DNA of 49,303 nucleotides from Thorsellia anophelis DSM 18579 (GCF_900111395.1 NZ_FOHV01000019.1:1-49303); one strand, 5' to 3'. Shown: positions 18,039 through 28,797, numbered from the stretch's first letter. Numbers and translations are program-made. Notes: generated from the letters alone by a model not told the origin.

Positions 18039-20213
18039 TTGGATATTTACGTACGAAAAAGAGATGGTAGCTTAGTGACTTTTGATAGATCAAGAATCTA
18101 CAATGCCATAAAAAATGCTGCTATTTCTACAAACAAAATAGATGAAGTCTATTGTAATCAAGTAACTGATAGGGTATTAAAAAGACTTAACGAAGAGCCT
18201 AATCAAACATTGTTAGAAAGTCCAAAAGTGAATTCACAGCAATCCATGCCTATTGTTTTAGAAATTAGCCTCATTCAGAAGATTGTTGAAGAACAATTAA
18301 TGAAAAGCCAGTATCCTGAAATTGCAAGAGTTTATATAGAATATCGACATGATAGAGATATAGCGAGAGAACAGAATAGTTTTTTAAATCAAACGATAAG
18401 GGGGCTTGTCGATCAAACTGACATATCAATACTTAATGAAAATGCAAATAAAGATAGTAAAGTGATCCCTACTCAGAGAGATTTGCTTGCTGGCATTGTT
18501 GCAAAACATTATGCTTTAAAATATATGCTACCTAAAGACGTGGCAAATGCCCATGAATCAGGTGAAATTCATTACCATGATTTAGATTACGCACCATTTT
18601 TCCCAATGTTTAACTGTATGTTAATCGATCTTGAAGGAATGTTAGCTAATGGTTTTAAAATGGGTAATGCTCAAATTGAACGGCCTAAATCCATTGCAAC
18701 AGCAACTGCAGTAACTGCACAAATTATTGCTCAAGTTGCGAGCCATATCTATGGCGGTACGACAATTAACCGCATAGATGAAGTATTAGCACCTTATGTT
18801 TATGCGAGTTTAGACAAGCATAGATATATAGCTAGTCAGTGGCAAATACCAGATAGTGAAGCTTATGCTTTATCGCAAACTGAAAAAGAGTGTTTTGATG
18901 CATTCCAATCATTAGAATATGAGGTTAACACACTTCATACTGCAAATGGTCAAACACCATTTGTGACTTTCGGTTTTGGTTTAGGTACATGCAAGGCTGC
19001 AAGAATGATACAGCAAGCAATACTCAATAATCGGATTATAGGCCTAGGTAAAAATAAGCGTACTGCAGTTTTTCCAAAACTAGTTTTTGCACTTAAAGCT
19101 GGTTTAAATTTAGCAAAAACCGATCCTAATTATGATATTAAACAATTAGCACTCAAGTCTGCTTCATTGAGAATGTACCCTGATATTCTTAACTATGAAC
19201 AAGTCGTTGAAGTCACAGGCTCATTTAAAACACCAATGGGATGTCGAAGTTTTTTAAATCATTATGAACAAAATGGACAAACGATTCATGAGGGAAGAAA
19301 TAATCTTGGCGTGGTGACGATTAATCTACCTAGAATAGCTCTAGAATCTAAAACAGATATTACCTATTTTTGGCAATTGCTAGAACAGCGAGTTTTAGTC
19401 GCTAAAAATGCGCTGTTAACTAGAATTGAGCGTTTAAAAGGGGTAAAAGCAAGCGTTGCACCAATTTTATATATGGAAGGGGCATGTGGTGTTAGATTAA
19501 GAGCAAATGAGAATATCATCGAAATTTTTAAACATGGACGAGCATCGATTTCTTTAGGATATATTGGATTGCATGAAACGATGAATGCGTTGTTTGGAGA
19601 AGAACCTCATTATGTTGATTCAGAGATCAAGCAAAAAACAGCATTAGCTGTGCTGAATTTTCTAAAAACTAAAATAACAACCTGGCAGGCTGAAACTGGG
19701 TATGGATTTTCATTATATGCCACTCCGAGTGAAAATTTGTGTGATAGGTTCTGTAGATTAGATACCAAAGTATTCGGGTTAGTAAAAGGTGTGACTGATA
19801 AAGGATACTACACAAATAGCTTTCATTTAGATGTTGAGAAAAAAGTTAATCCGTTTGATAAGATTGATATTGAAGCACACTTTCCAAAGATATCAACCGG
19901 TGGATTTATTTGTTATGGAGAGTATCCTAATTTACAGCATAATTTAAAAGCACTCGAAGATGTATGGGATTATAGTTATAAAAAAGTCCCTTATTATGGG
20001 ATGAATACACCTATTGATGCTTGCTATCAATGTGGATTTACAGGTGAGTTTTTAGCAAAAAGCAAAGGTTTTGTTTGTCCAGGTTGCGGTAATCATGATA
20101 GCGAAACTGTGTCAGTCACTAGGCGAGTATGCGGCTATTTAGGCAACCCTGATACTCGAGCGTTTAATGCAGGTAAGCAACAAGAAGTGATGCGCAGAGT
20201 TAAACATATGTAG
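18039..20213 (+). CDS. nrdD: Anaerobic ribonucleoside-triphosphate reductase
   Basis: 724 residues, matching E. coli NrdD (712) throughout. An ATP-cone (about 1-95; MDIYVRKRDGSLVTFDR) is followed by the glycyl-radical catalytic domain with NENANKDSKVIPTQRD and SIATATAVTAQIIAQVA, a zinc site formed by CYQCGF and CPGCGN, and the radical loop RRVCGYLG with the radical Gly699. It makes dNTPs without oxygen after activation by NrdG. The start is TTG at 18039: AGGTAAGG lies just upstream, no in-frame ATG fits, and the N-terminus aligns there. nrdG follows 7 bases later. Twin NrdR boxes and a possible FNR site precede it. Confidence 0.97.
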   Translation: MDIYVRKRDGSLVTFDRSRIYNAIKNAAISTNKIDEVYCNQVTDRVLKRLNEEPNQTLLESPKVNSQQSMPIVLEISLIQKIVEEQLMKSQYPEIARVYIEYRHDRDIAREQNSFLNQTIRGLVDQTDISILNENANKDSKVIPTQRDLLAGIVAKHYALKYMLPKDVANAHESGEIHYHDLDYAPFFPMFNCMLIDLEGMLANGFKMGNAQIERPKSIATATAVTAQIIAQVASHIYGGTTINRIDEVLAPYVYASLDKHRYIASQWQIPDSEAYALSQTEKECFDAFQSLEYEVNTLHTANGQTPFVTFGFGLGTCKAARMIQQAILNNRIIGLGKNKRTAVFPKLVFALKAGLNLAKTDPNYDIKQLALKSASLRMYPDILNYEQVVEVTGSFKTPMGCRSFLNHYEQNGQTIHEGRNNLGVVTINLPRIALESKTDITYFWQLLEQRVLVAKNALLTRIERLKGVKASVAPILYMEGACGVRLRANENIIEIFKHGRASISLGYIGLHETMNALFGEEPHYVDSEIKQKTALAVLNFLKTKITTWQAETGYGFSLYATPSENLCDRFCRLDTKVFGLVKGVTDKGYYTNSFHLDVEKKVNPFDKIDIEAHFPKISTGGFICYGEYPNLQHNLKALEDVWDYSYKKVPYYGMNTPIDACYQCGFTGEFLAKSKGFVCPGCGNHDSETVSVTRRVCGYLGNPDTRAFNAGKQQEVMRRVKHM

Positions 20214-20220
20214 GAGAACC

Positions 20221-20733
20221 GTGTTGAATTACCAACGCTATTATTCAATAGATGTACTAAATGGACCTGGTACACGCTGTACTTTATTTGTATCTGGCTG
20301 TGAGCATGCATGTAAAGGGTGTTATAATCAATCAACATGGTCTTTATCGGGTGGTCAGCCTGTTGATGATAACCTTATCAGGACGATTTTAAATGATTTA
20401 TCTGATAATCGTATTAACAGGCAAGGTTTATCATTAACTGGCGGAGATCCGTTACATCCGCAAAATTGTGCCACTATACTTGGGTTGGTGAAATTGGTTA
20501 AAGACTTGGTGCCAGAAAAAGATATCTGGCTCTGGACTGGGTACCAGTTACATGAGCTATCATTTGAGCAGAGGCAGATATTACCCTATATCAATGTGCT
20601 AATAGATGGTAAATTTGAACAATCACTTTATGATGCTAATTTACTTTTTAGGGGAAGCTCAAATCAGGTCATTTACACCAATCCATGGGATCATTTTAAT
20701 CAAAAGATCGATGTATCATCCCAAATTGAGTGA
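20221..20733 (+). CDS. nrdG: Anaerobic RNR activating protein NrdG
   Basis: 170 residues; radical-SAM activase that installs the glycyl radical on NrdD. The 4Fe-4S motif CEHACKGC (Cys27, Cys31, Cys34; CX3CX2C) is intact, followed by SLTGGDPL, the family's GGDP segment. The start is GTG at 20221, decided by AGGAG at 20212-20216, which overlaps the nrdD stop codon; co-transcription and coupling are clear. Length is slightly above E. coli NrdG (154). Confidence 0.95.
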   Translation: MLNYQRYYSIDVLNGPGTRCTLFVSGCEHACKGCYNQSTWSLSGGQPVDDNLIRTILNDLSDNRINRQGLSLTGGDPLHPQNCATILGLVKLVKDLVPEKDIWLWTGYQLHELSFEQRQILPYINVLIDGKFEQSLYDANLLFRGSSNQVIYTNPWDHFNQKIDVSSQIE

Positions 20734-20848
20734 ATTATATTAAGCTTCATTGAGTATGAATATTACTACAAGTATTACTGTATAGAGTCATGAGTTGGTA
20801 GGGCAAAAGTTGATCACAATAGCTGTTAGCAGAGATTCGCATTAAGAT

Positions 20849-20879
20849 AATGACCTACTGTAATCTATAGTAGGTCATT
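20849..20879. terminator. Bidirectional hairpin between nrdG and MFS gene
   Basis: AATGACCTACT (20849-20859) pairs perfectly with AGTAGGTCATT (20869-20879). It sits between two convergent genes and just before the MFS stop. Neither flank has a strong T run, so termination efficiency is uncertain. Confidence 0.6.
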
Positions 20880-20887
20880 AAAGAAGA

Positions 20888-22210
20888 TTAAGTATTATTC
20901 TTCTTAGCGACATATCCACGGTAACCTAGTGGAATACAAGCCATGATGATGGCTAAAAGTGCCACAAAGCTGACATAAATTGCTGCTGCGAGATCGGTTT
21001 TACCTAATGCCCAAGCTGTTAATACCGGTGTTAACCCACCAAATAAAGCGTAAGAAAGGTTGTAAGCAGAAGATAAGCCAGAGTAACGGATTTCAGCAGG
21101 GAATACTCGCGTACTGAGAATAGGGGTTGTTGCAATTGAACCGACAAAAAAGCCCATTAATCCGTAATTAAACATTAATCTACCAGCACTTATTTCTGGG
21201 TGAAGGGATGAGTAGAAGTAAAATGCAGTAATAATTAACCCGCCCCAACAAGCAATTAAGGTTAACTTTGTACCAAATTTATCTGTACAATAGCCCCAAA
21301 AAATACAACCTATTGTTAACATTAATGTTGCAACAGCATTCGCTTCAAGCGCGTAATCTCTGGGAATGCCATGCATTTTTTCCAATATAGTGCCAGGAGT
21401 CATAAGGATAGTCACAACAATTGCTGTGGATAAAGCCCAAGTCATGATAGCAGTTAAGCCACAAGCTGCGAGATGCTCTTTGAAAACCGTTTTAAGAGGC
21501 AGTTCTTTTGAGAGTTGACGTTTGCTTGCTAGTTCTTTAAAAATAGGAGTTTCTTCTAGATAACGTCTTAAAAATACAGAGATAAAACCAAATACACCGC
21601 CTAAAATAAATGGAATACGCCATGCAAATTCTGTAACTTCTTCTTGTGTATATGTTCGCTGGATAATGATAGCAACAATTGACCCAAGGAATATTCCACC
21701 AGTAATACCAGATGTTAATGTACCAATTCCAAATCCATACCGCTGAGCTGGTGTATGTTCTGCAATAAACACCCATGCACCAGGCATTTCTCCACCAATT
21801 GCAGCACCTTGTAGTATTCTCATTATTAATAACAAAATAGGCGCTGCATAGCCTATTTGTTCATAGGTTGGCAGCATTCCGATAACGATTGTTGGTAATG
21901 CCATCAAAAATATACTCAAGGTAAACATTTTTTTGCGGCCAATAGTATCACCGAAATGAGCCATGATGATACCGCCAAGTGGGCGTGCTAGATATCCTGC
22001 GGAAAATACACCTAGAGTTTGAATTTGTTTAATGAAATCATTATCTCCTGGGAAAAAGAGTTGCGATAAAGTCGAGGTAAAGTATACAAATATGATAAAA
22101 TCATAAAATTCTAAAGTTCCTCCTAGAGAGGAAAGTCCTAGTGTTTTAAAATCATTTCGATTAAGCCGTCTTGCAGGTGGTTGTCCAGCAGTATTCATTT
22201 TAGTTGACAC
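20888..22210 (-). CDS. MFS transporter, metabolite:H+ symporter (MHS) family
   Basis: 440 residues with 12 predicted membrane segments. MHS-family marks are the start LGLSSLGGTLEFYDFIIFVYF, GYLARPLGGIIMAHFGDTIGRKKMF (loop 2-3 motif) and RILQGAAIGGEMPGAWVFIAEHTP in helices 4-5. The family includes ProP, ShiA and KgtP and takes up organic acids, osmolytes or shikimate with protons; the substrate cannot be told here. The start is GTG at 22210, supported by AGGAG at 22217-22221 six bases upstream; the next ATG four codons in lacks its own site. The gene stands alone, convergent with nrdG. Confidence 0.88.
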   Translation of the reverse strand: MSTKMNTAGQPPARRLNRNDFKTLGLSSLGGTLEFYDFIIFVYFTSTLSQLFFPGDNDFIKQIQTLGVFSAGYLARPLGGIIMAHFGDTIGRKKMFTLSIFLMALPTIVIGMLPTYEQIGYAAPILLLIMRILQGAAIGGEMPGAWVFIAEHTPAQRYGFGIGTLTSGITGGIFLGSIVAIIIQRTYTQEEVTEFAWRIPFILGGVFGFISVFLRRYLEETPIFKELASKRQLSKELPLKTVFKEHLAACGLTAIMTWALSTAIVVTILMTPGTILEKMHGIPRDYALEANAVATLMLTIGCIFWGYCTDKFGTKLTLIACWGGLIITAFYFYSSLHPEISAGRLMFNYGLMGFFVGSIATTPILSTRVFPAEIRYSGLSSAYNLSYALFGGLTPVLTAWALGKTDLAAAIYVSFVALLAIIMACIPLGYRGYVAKKNNT

Positions 22211-22493
22211 AATATTCTCCTAAAGCCCTTTGGTTGAAAATAAATAATTTAGCAAACATAAATTGTTTTATCTAACTTATACTTTGTCATATCAACGTAA
22301 AGAAAATTTAAAGAAATGTCAATGAATAATCCTTATTAATTGGTTTAAAAAAACAGCAAGTGGAGAATTCTTAATAGGTGTACATGACGATTGTTCAGAA
22401 GTGATTTAAAATCATGAAGAGGCAGGTTTTTGTTGGGTGTTAATAAGGAAAATAGACTATTATTAGAAGGAGCAACGTACAAGAATAATATGC
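22211..22493. other. Intergenic region with decayed-looking frame
   Basis: On the plus strand one frame reads fairly protein-like (TASGEFLIGVHDDCSEVI, stop, NHEEAGFCWVLIRKIDYY, stop) but is interrupted and has no start. I do not recognise it. The rest is AT-rich and holds the promoter of the minus-strand MHS transporter. Confidence 0.3.
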
Positions 22494-22526
22494 AAGGTGT
22501 ACTGAAATAATTCAATACACCTTTTT
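22494..22526. terminator. Hairpin with T run downstream of doxX-like gene
   Basis: AAGGTGTA (22494-22501) pairs with TACACCTT (22516-22523), extended inside by TGAA/TTCA. The T run (22522-22526) is on the plus strand, although the adjacent gene ending at 22535 is on the minus strand. It may act in both directions or end an unannotated plus-strand transcript. Confidence 0.6.
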
Positions 22527-22534
22527 GATTTGAA

Positions 22535-22978
22535 TTATTTTCTCAATTTGCTATCAATACTCAATGAGTGAGGCATGCTTGCTGCTACAAATAAAGCTAA
22601 CAATCCACCGACCACTGCGATATTTTTGTTAAATAGCAGTTGCTGAACATACGCGCTGTCAGCTGGGGCATTCCAGTATGCATGAAAAAATAGGTTAGAT
22701 AATAAGGTGAATATTGCTAGCACTAAGCTAATTAATCTTTGTTGATAACCTACTAAAAGAAGTAAGCTACCAAAGACTTCAATCAAAATTGCTAAAATTG
22801 CCCCTAGCGTTGCAAAAGGTAATCCAACAGAAGATATGTAGCCTACAGTGCCTTCAAATCCTGTTATTTTATTAATTCCGGCAGGTAAAAATAACCAAAT
22901 GATAAGTAGCTTAGCAATTATCAATAAAATAGTGTTAGCCTGAAGGCTAGTAAAACGCTTGTTTCCAAAAATACTCAT
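22535..22978 (-). CDS. DoxX family membrane protein
   Basis: 147 residues with four predicted membrane helices. The start region IAKLLIIWLFLPAGINKITGF, then the glycine-containing helix LAILIEVFGSLLLLVGYQ and LSNLFFHAYWN, is the DoxX/YqjF pattern. These are small inner-membrane proteins linked to redox or sulfur metabolism in some bacteria; function in this class is poorly defined. GGGA lies about 8 bases before the ATG. The next gene downstream on the same strand is the MHS transporter, separated by a hairpin and about 320 bases. Confidence 0.8.
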   Translation of the reverse strand: MSIFGNKRFTSLQANTILLIIAKLLIIWLFLPAGINKITGFEGTVGYISSVGLPFATLGAILAILIEVFGSLLLLVGYQQRLISLVLAIFTLLSNLFFHAYWNAPADSAYVQQLLFNKNIAVVGGLLALFVAASMPHSLSIDSKLRK

Positions 22979-23144
22979 TTCAACATCCCATTATTTAATA
23001 AAATTAGGTCGCATGATTGCTACCTCGTAGTCAGATGAATAGTATTATTGGTATAGCATTAGATTGAAAGTTAAAGATATTATATAAGATGTTGAAAATT
23101 TTTAAATGCACGCTGAAAACTTACTTATTGTAGATAAAACAGTT

Positions 23145-23181
23145 AATCTATCCTCTAAGTTAATATTAACGAGGATAGATT
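23145..23181 (-). terminator. Hairpin downstream of trpA
   Basis: AATCTATCCTC (23145-23155) pairs perfectly with GAGGATAGATT (23171-23181), with a further TTAATATTAA palindrome in the loop. On the minus strand it leads into AACTGTTTTATC, a modest U-rich tail. It lies 35 bases after the trpA stop. Confidence 0.6.
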
Positions 23182-23215
23182 GGAGTTTAGGCTTTAAGTT
23201 GTTGTTTTTTAATGC

Positions 23216-24022
23216 TTAGTAATGGGTGGCGGCTTTTAGACTTGATACAAATTTAGAAAGTGAGCCTAACATCATTGGAACATCTTCTAGGTGAGTTTCA
23301 ATAATTTTTACAATAGCAGAACCTGAAATGGCTCCAGCTGCACCAGCTTCAATTGCCTCTTTTACTTGGCTAGGCTCTGAAATACCAAATCCTTGCAATG
23401 CTGGGGCTGCATTAGCTTTTTTAAGTGATTCGATTAAGTGGCTAGCTGGAATATTTGCGCGTGTTTCAGCCCCTGTAACACCTGCTCTTGACAGAAAATA
23501 GGTATATCCTTGTCCTGCTTTGGCAATGTCTTGAATTAATTGTTCTGTGGCGTTAGGAGGACAAATAAAAATAGGAGCAATCCCATGCTTAATTGCAGAT
23601 TCCCTAAAGGGTTCTGATTCTTCAAATGGCACGTCAGCAATTAATACAGAATCGATACCTGTTTGTTGACATTTTTGATAAAAAGTATCAATACCATTAC
23701 TAAACACTAAGTTAGCATACATGAGTAATCCAATTGGAATATCTGGATTGGATTGTCTAATTTCTTTTAATAGTCCAAAGCATGCTTCAGTTGTCACGCC
23801 AGATGCAAATGCACGTAAAGTTGCATTTTGAATGGTAGGACCATCAGCAAGCGGATCTGAAAAAGGAATCCCGAGCTCAAGTGCGTCTGCGCCTGCATCA
23901 ATCAAGGTTTGTATGATTTGTTTGGAAACTTCAATTGAAGGATCGCCAATCGTTACAAAAGGTACAAATGCACCTTGTTTTTTAGCTGCTAAAGTGTCAA
24001 ATGTGCGTTTATATCTATTCAT
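23216..24022 (-). CDS. trpA: Tryptophan synthase alpha subunit
   Basis: 268 residues from the ATG at 24022, exactly the E. coli length. With this start Glu49 ([11 protein letters not shown]) and Asp60 (PLADGP) take their canonical catalytic numbers; [18 protein letters not shown] and [14 protein letters not shown] form the phosphate-binding end of the barrel. The subunit cleaves indole-3-glycerol phosphate to indole, which is channelled to TrpB. The start is one base after the trpB stop, with GGAG further upstream in trpB, so translation is coupled. An ATG six codons earlier (24040) would overlap trpB by 17 bases and is less likely. No trpE, trpD or trpC is present nearby. Confidence 0.95.
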   Translation of the reverse strand: MNRYKRTFDTLAAKKQGAFVPFVTIGDPSIEVSKQIIQTLIDAGADALELGIPFSDPLADGPTIQNATLRAFASGVTTEACFGLLKEIRQSNPDIPIGLLMYANLVFSNGIDTFYQKCQQTGIDSVLIADVPFEESEPFRESAIKHGIAPIFICPPNATEQLIQDIAKAGQGYTYFLSRAGVTGAETRANIPASHLIESLKKANAAPALQGFGISEPSQVKEAIEAGAAGAISGSAIVKIIETHLEDVPMMLGSLSKFVSSLKAATHY

Positions 24023-24023
24023 T

Positions 24024-25232
24024 TTATTTAATTGCTCCATTTTCCGTTAAAATATCATACACGGTAAAAATATCTTTATCTCCACGACCTGATAAATTGA
24101 CTACGAGTACTTGTTCTTTATCAGGTTCTGCTTTAATCATCTTAAGAGCATGGGCAAGTGCATGCGAGGATTCTAAAGCAGGGATAATCCCCTCAGATTT
24201 GCAAAGTGCTTGGAATGCTTCAAGAGCTTCATCATCAGTTACTGAAACATATTCAGCACGACCAATTTGGTTAAGATGGGCATGCTGTGGTCCTACAGAC
24301 GGAAAATCAAGCCCTGCGGATATTGAATAAGATTCTTCTATTTGACCTTCAGAAGTTTGCATCATTGGCGATTTCATACCAAAATATATTCCGACTTTAC
24401 CATGCTTCAATGGAGCGCCATGCTGTCCACTGTCAATACCATGACCCGCAGGTTCTACACCAATTAGTCTTACGCTTGACTCTTCTATGAAATCAGCAAA
24501 CATACCAATTGCATTTGACCCGCCACCAATACATGCAATAACAGCATCAGGTAAGCGGTTGAGTTTTGTTTTAATCTGTTGTTTCGTTTCATTACCAATC
24601 ATACGTTGAAATTCGCGCACGATCGTCGGAAATGGATGGGGACCTGCTGCAGTACCAAGCATATAATGAGTGGTTTCATAGCTAGCAGACCAATCTCTAA
24701 GCGCTTCATTACATGCGTCTTTTAAGGTAGCAGATCCACTATGAACAGGAATGACTTCTGCACCCATTAGTTTCATTCTAAATACGTTAGGCGATTGACG
24801 TTCGACATCTTTAGCACCCATGTAAATTTTACATTTTAATCCTAATAATGCACATGCCAATGCTGTAGCAACACCGTGTTGTCCTGCGCCCGTTTCAGCA
24901 ATAACTTCTTTTTTACCCATGCGTTTTGTTAAAAGCGCTTGCCCTAGCACTTGGTTAGTTTTATGAGCGCCACCATGTAAGAGATCTTCACGTTTAAGAA
25001 ATAGTTGCGTTTTAGTACCCTCTGTCAGATTTCGGCATAAGGTAAGAGGAGTTGGTCTACCGGCATATTCAGTCAATAATGATTGAAATTCAGAATGAAA
25101 ACTCGGATCTGCGTTCGCTTCAACAAATGCGGCTTCTAATTGCAAAAGCGCAGGCATTAATAATTGTGGAACAAACATCCCACCAAAATCGCCAAAATAA
25201 GGGTCTAGTATGGTTTTATGTGCTTTTGTCAT
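24024..25232 (-). CDS. trpB: Tryptophan synthase beta subunit
   Basis: 402 residues (E. coli 397). PLP enzyme joining indole and serine: PLP lysine in GGAHKTNQ (Lys91), [12 protein letters not shown] loop, phosphate-binding GGGSNAIG, and RTPVE-type end replaced by the usual [10 protein letters not shown]. The N-terminus [20 protein letters not shown] is standard. It is first in a two-gene trpBA unit. No tryptophan-rich leader peptide or attenuator is visible in the 700-base upstream region, and I could not find a good TrpR operator. Confidence 0.97.
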   Translation of the reverse strand: MTKAHKTILDPYFGDFGGMFVPQLLMPALLQLEAAFVEANADPSFHSEFQSLLTEYAGRPTPLTLCRNLTEGTKTQLFLKREDLLHGGAHKTNQVLGQALLTKRMGKKEVIAETGAGQHGVATALACALLGLKCKIYMGAKDVERQSPNVFRMKLMGAEVIPVHSGSATLKDACNEALRDWSASYETTHYMLGTAAGPHPFPTIVREFQRMIGNETKQQIKTKLNRLPDAVIACIGGGSNAIGMFADFIEESSVRLIGVEPAGHGIDSGQHGAPLKHGKVGIYFGMKSPMMQTSEGQIEESYSISAGLDFPSVGPQHAHLNQIGRAEYVSVTDDEALEAFQALCKSEGIIPALESSHALAHALKMIKAEPDKEQVLVVNLSGRGDKDIFTVYDILTENGAIK

Positions 25233-25969
25233 AGTTTTCTCACGATTGCTAGGTGTTAGATATCATTGAATCAGTTTGATGGCATACTACTGAGGTTTTT
25301 TCTCAATAGGTTTCAAGTCGCATACATTTTAAATACTTGTTATCTTGCTATCAGATAAGGCGTATATCTGAACGAAACTCACTATAACGGATTAAAGTGT
25401 ACTATTCAAGTGATACATCATTTTTTCCTTTTTTAAAGGCGAATCTTTTACATTTTTATGCTATAATGCATGATTATCATTTGGGTAAATTGATTAATCA
25501 ATTGCTAAGTCAAAATTATTGAGTCATGCGTATAAAGCCACATGTTTTTTAGAGTTAAAGTCAACAGACGGCTCTATTTATTCATTAGGGCCAAAGTGCT
25601 GATAATTAATTTAATCATATAAATTTGACATATAAGCGGTGTTAATTGAATTATCAATACAAGTAGTGTGTTAAAAATAAAGAGAGATAATGTTTAGAGT
25701 AATAACCAAAAGATTAACTAGGTCAAATCGTTAAGAAAAGATTATTGTTCGATTTTTAAATCAATTTATTAACTACGGATTGAAAATAACATGTTTAGAT
25801 TAGACCAGTCGGTTAACTAAGCTAGTGAATTGAGATAATAGATGCGCGCAAGAAAAGCTCTTTATGTATTAGCTCATTTATCAAACTTGTATTGAAAAAT
25901 AAACTTACTATGGTAAGTATCATTTATCCATTTTTATTAACGTAACAAACGATAAGGATGACCGGCGCT
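25233..25969. other. Divergent intergenic region trpB / gyrA
   Basis: About 730 bases with the promoters of both genes. On the trpB side a short hairpin CTATTGAG/CTCAGTAG lies near 25288-25312. On the gyrA side there is an extended -10 promoter and palindrome (listed separately) and an inverted repeat ACTTAC-TATG-GTAAGT at 25903-25918 near the gyrA start. If the promoter at 25459 drives gyrA, the leader is close to 500 bases. Confidence 0.4.
25459..25503 (+). promoter_or_regulatory. Extended -10 promoter plus 16-bp palindrome
   Basis: TGCTATAAT (25459-25467) is a perfect extended -10 element. Starting 20 bases after it is AATTGATTAATCAATT (25488-25503), a perfect 16-base palindrome that would lie at about +14 of the transcript and could be an operator. 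The nearest plus-strand gene is gyrA, 470 bases on. Confidence 0.4.
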
Positions 25970-28663
25970 ATGAGTGAGATTGCCAAAGAGATTAGACCTA
26001 TCAATATTGAAGATGAAATGCGTAATTCCTATTTGGATTATGCTATGTCTGTCATTATTGGACGTGCATTACCAGATGTGAGAGATGGATTAAAACCAGT
26101 ACATCGGCGTGCACTTTTCTCAATGCATGAATCTGGTTATGATTGGAATAAAGCCTACCGTAAATCAGCTAGGGTCGTTGGTGACGTAATTGGTAAATAT
26201 CATCCCCATGGTGATAGTGCAGTGTATGATACGATTGTACGAATGGCACAACCATTCTCACTACGTTATACCCTAATTGATGGGCAAGGTAACTTTGGAT
26301 CTGTTGATGGTGATTCACCTGCAGCAATGCGTTATACCGAAGTTCGGATGAAGAAAATCGCTCATGAGCTCTTGGCTGATTTAGATAAAGAAACGGTTGA
26401 TTTTGTGCCTAACTATGATGGTACAGAGCATATGCCTTCTGTTTTGCCTACACGTGTACCTAATTTGCTTTTAAATGGATCATCTGGTATCGCTGTGGGA
26501 ATGGCAACTAATATCCCCCCTCATAATTTAACTGAAGTCATTGATGGCTGCCTTGCATTTATTGAAGACGAAGATATTACAGTTGAAGGTCTAATGCATT
26601 TTATTCCAGGGCCGGATTTTCCGACCGCCGGTATTATTAACGGTCGGAGAGGAATTGTTGATGCGTATAGAACAGGGCGAGGTAAGGTTTCAATTCGCGC
26701 TAAAGCAGAAGTAGAAGTTGACGAAAAAACTGGACGTGAAACTATTATTGTTCATGAGATTCCTTATCAGGTTAATAAAGCTCGATTAATCGAAAAAATT
26801 GCAGAACTTGTTAAAGAGAAAAAAATTGAAGGTATTACAGGGTTACGTGATGAATCTGATAAAGATGGTATGCGTATCGTTATTGAAGTAAGACGTGATG
26901 CAGTTGGGGAAGTAGTACTCAATAATCTCTATTCACAAACCCAAATGCAAACGACATTTGGAATTAATATGGTTGCTTTACATCAAGGTCAACCAAAATT
27001 AATGAACTTAAAAGATATTTTAAAAGCGTTTGTGAACCATAGACGTGAAGTTGTAACGCGCAGAACTATCTATGAACTCCGTAAAGCAAGAGAAAGAGCG
27101 CATATTTTAGAGGGGCTTGCAATTGCATTAGCAAATATCGATGAAATTATAGAAACTATTCGTAATGCACCCACTCCTGCAGAAGCAAAAATAGCGTTAC
27201 TTGAAAAAACTTGGGCGTTAGGCCATGTTGCTCAAATGCTTGAAGCCACAGGTGATGATTTAGCAAGACCAGAAGGGTTAGAAGCACAATACGGCATTCA
27301 TGATGGCCGCTATACGCTCACTGAAGTACAAGCTCAAGCAATTTTAGATTTAAGACTCCATAAATTGACGGGGCTTGAACATGAAAAATTGCTAGAAGAA
27401 TATAAAGAATTATTGGTTAAAATTGCAGAATTACTTCATATTCTCAATGTACCAGAAAGATTAATGGAAGTTATCCGTGAGGAGCTAGAAGCAATACGCG
27501 AACAATACAAAGATGAACGCAGAACTGAAATTACGGATAATACATCTGATATTGATTTAGAAGATTTAATTACTCAAGAAGATGTTGTTGTGACTCTATC
27601 CCACCAAGGTTATGTTAAATACCAACCATTAAGTGATTACGATGCTCAAAGACGAGGTGGTAAAGGGAAATCTGCTGCTAATATTAAAGATGAAGATTTT
27701 ATTGAGAGACTTTTAGTTGCTAACACGCATGATTCCATTTTATGTTTCTCTAGCCGAGGTAAACTCTATTGGTTAAAAGTCTACCAGTTACCTGAAGCAA
27801 GTAGAGCTGCAAGAGGTAAACCAATTGTTAACATATTGCCATTAGAACCACAAGAACGGATCACTGCTATTTTGCCTGTACATGAATATACCGAAGGGCT
27901 GAATGTATTTATGGCTATGGCAAGTGGTACGGTGAAGAAAACAGCCTTAACAGAATTTAGTAAACCTCGTAAAGGAGGGATTAAAGCTGTAGAACTTGCT
28001 GAAGGCGATGAGTTGATTGGTGTAGATTTGACTAATGGTAGCAATGAAATCATGTTATTTTCTTCTGATGGTAAGGTGGTCAGATTCCTTGAAGAAGAGC
28101 GTAATGAAGAAGGTGTAATTGTTAAGGGAGTTAGACCTCTTAGTCGAACAGCAAAAGGTGTGCGTGGTATTAAACTAAGAAAAGGTGCTAAGCTGATTTC
28201 GTTAATTGTTCCAAAACCTGAAGGGGATATCTTAACGGTAACTGAAAATGGCTTTGGTAAACGAACTCCTCTTGAGCTTTACCCATCAAAAACTAGAGCA
28301 ACGCAAGGTGTCATTTCAATTAAAGTCAGCGAGCGAAATGGTCAAGTTGTGGGGGCTGTTCAAGTAGTGGCAACCGATGAGATTATGCTTATTACAGATG
28401 CAGGAACATTGGTCAGAACACGAGTTGCAGAAGTCAGTCGTGTTGGCAGAAATGCTCAAGGTGTGACATTAATAAGAACCGCAGAAGATGAACATGTTGT
28501 TGGATTGCAAAGTGTAGCTGAATCAGAAGAACTGGATGAAGAGACTAAATTAGCAATTCTAGCAAATGAACAACCAGTTGAAATTGATGGTGCCGAAGAA
28601 TTAGAAGATGAATCAGAAGATATGATCGATGATGAGTCTGATGAATTGAGTGACGATGAATAA
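25970..28663 (+). CDS. gyrA: DNA gyrase subunit A
   Basis: 897 residues from the ATG at 25970. With this start numbering equals E. coli: Ser83 and Asp87 in [11 protein letters not shown] (both wild-type, no classic quinolone-resistance change) and catalytic Tyr122 in AAMRYTEVR. The GyrA box QRRGGKG is present, so the C-terminal beta-pinwheel can wrap DNA for negative supercoiling. The C-terminus is a long acidic tail rich in Asp, Glu and Ser. A start four codons earlier (25958) is possible, but AAGG would then abut the ATG; for 25970 the AAGGA is 11 bases away. Confidence 0.97.
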   Translation: MSEIAKEIRPINIEDEMRNSYLDYAMSVIIGRALPDVRDGLKPVHRRALFSMHESGYDWNKAYRKSARVVGDVIGKYHPHGDSAVYDTIVRMAQPFSLRYTLIDGQGNFGSVDGDSPAAMRYTEVRMKKIAHELLADLDKETVDFVPNYDGTEHMPSVLPTRVPNLLLNGSSGIAVGMATNIPPHNLTEVIDGCLAFIEDEDITVEGLMHFIPGPDFPTAGIINGRRGIVDAYRTGRGKVSIRAKAEVEVDEKTGRETIIVHEIPYQVNKARLIEKIAELVKEKKIEGITGLRDESDKDGMRIVIEVRRDAVGEVVLNNLYSQTQMQTTFGINMVALHQGQPKLMNLKDILKAFVNHRREVVTRRTIYELRKARERAHILEGLAIALANIDEIIETIRNAPTPAEAKIALLEKTWALGHVAQMLEATGDDLARPEGLEAQYGIHDGRYTLTEVQAQAILDLRLHKLTGLEHEKLLEEYKELLVKIAELLHILNVPERLMEVIREELEAIREQYKDERRTEITDNTSDIDLEDLITQEDVVVTLSHQGYVKYQPLSDYDAQRRGGKGKSAANIKDEDFIERLLVANTHDSILCFSSRGKLYWLKVYQLPEASRAARGKPIVNILPLEPQERITAILPVHEYTEGLNVFMAMASGTVKKTALTEFSKPRKGGIKAVELAEGDELIGVDLTNGSNEIMLFSSDGKVVRFLEEERNEEGVIVKGVRPLSRTAKGVRGIKLRKGAKLISLIVPKPEGDILTVTENGFGKRTPLELYPSKTRATQGVISIKVSERNGQVVGAVQVVATDEIMLITDAGTLVRTRVAEVSRVGRNAQGVTLIRTAEDEHVVGLQSVAESEELDEETKLAILANEQPVEIDGAEELEDESEDMIDDESDELSDDE

Positions 28664-28682
28664 GTAAAATTCACATTCCTAG

Positions 28683-28720
28683 ATGAAGGCTGATTAATCA
28701 ACTTATTCAGCCTTCATTTA
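28683..28720 (+). terminator. Terminator of gyrA
   Basis: ATGAAGGCTGA (28683-28693) pairs perfectly with TCAGCCTTCAT (28707-28717), followed by a short TTTA. It lies 20 bases after the gyrA stop. Confidence 0.65.
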
Positions 28721-28797
28721 TCCATAAGTACCTAGCACATAATTGAATCAATTTAAGGCATCGTATACGATGTTCTGTGACTTGTCGGAATATAGAA

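Noticed and set aside
25395-25420. TGTACTATTCAAGTGATACA as a possible TrpR operator upstream of trpB
   Set aside because: The arms do not form the GTACTAGTT...AACTAGTAC symmetry of TrpR sites; only a few positions match.
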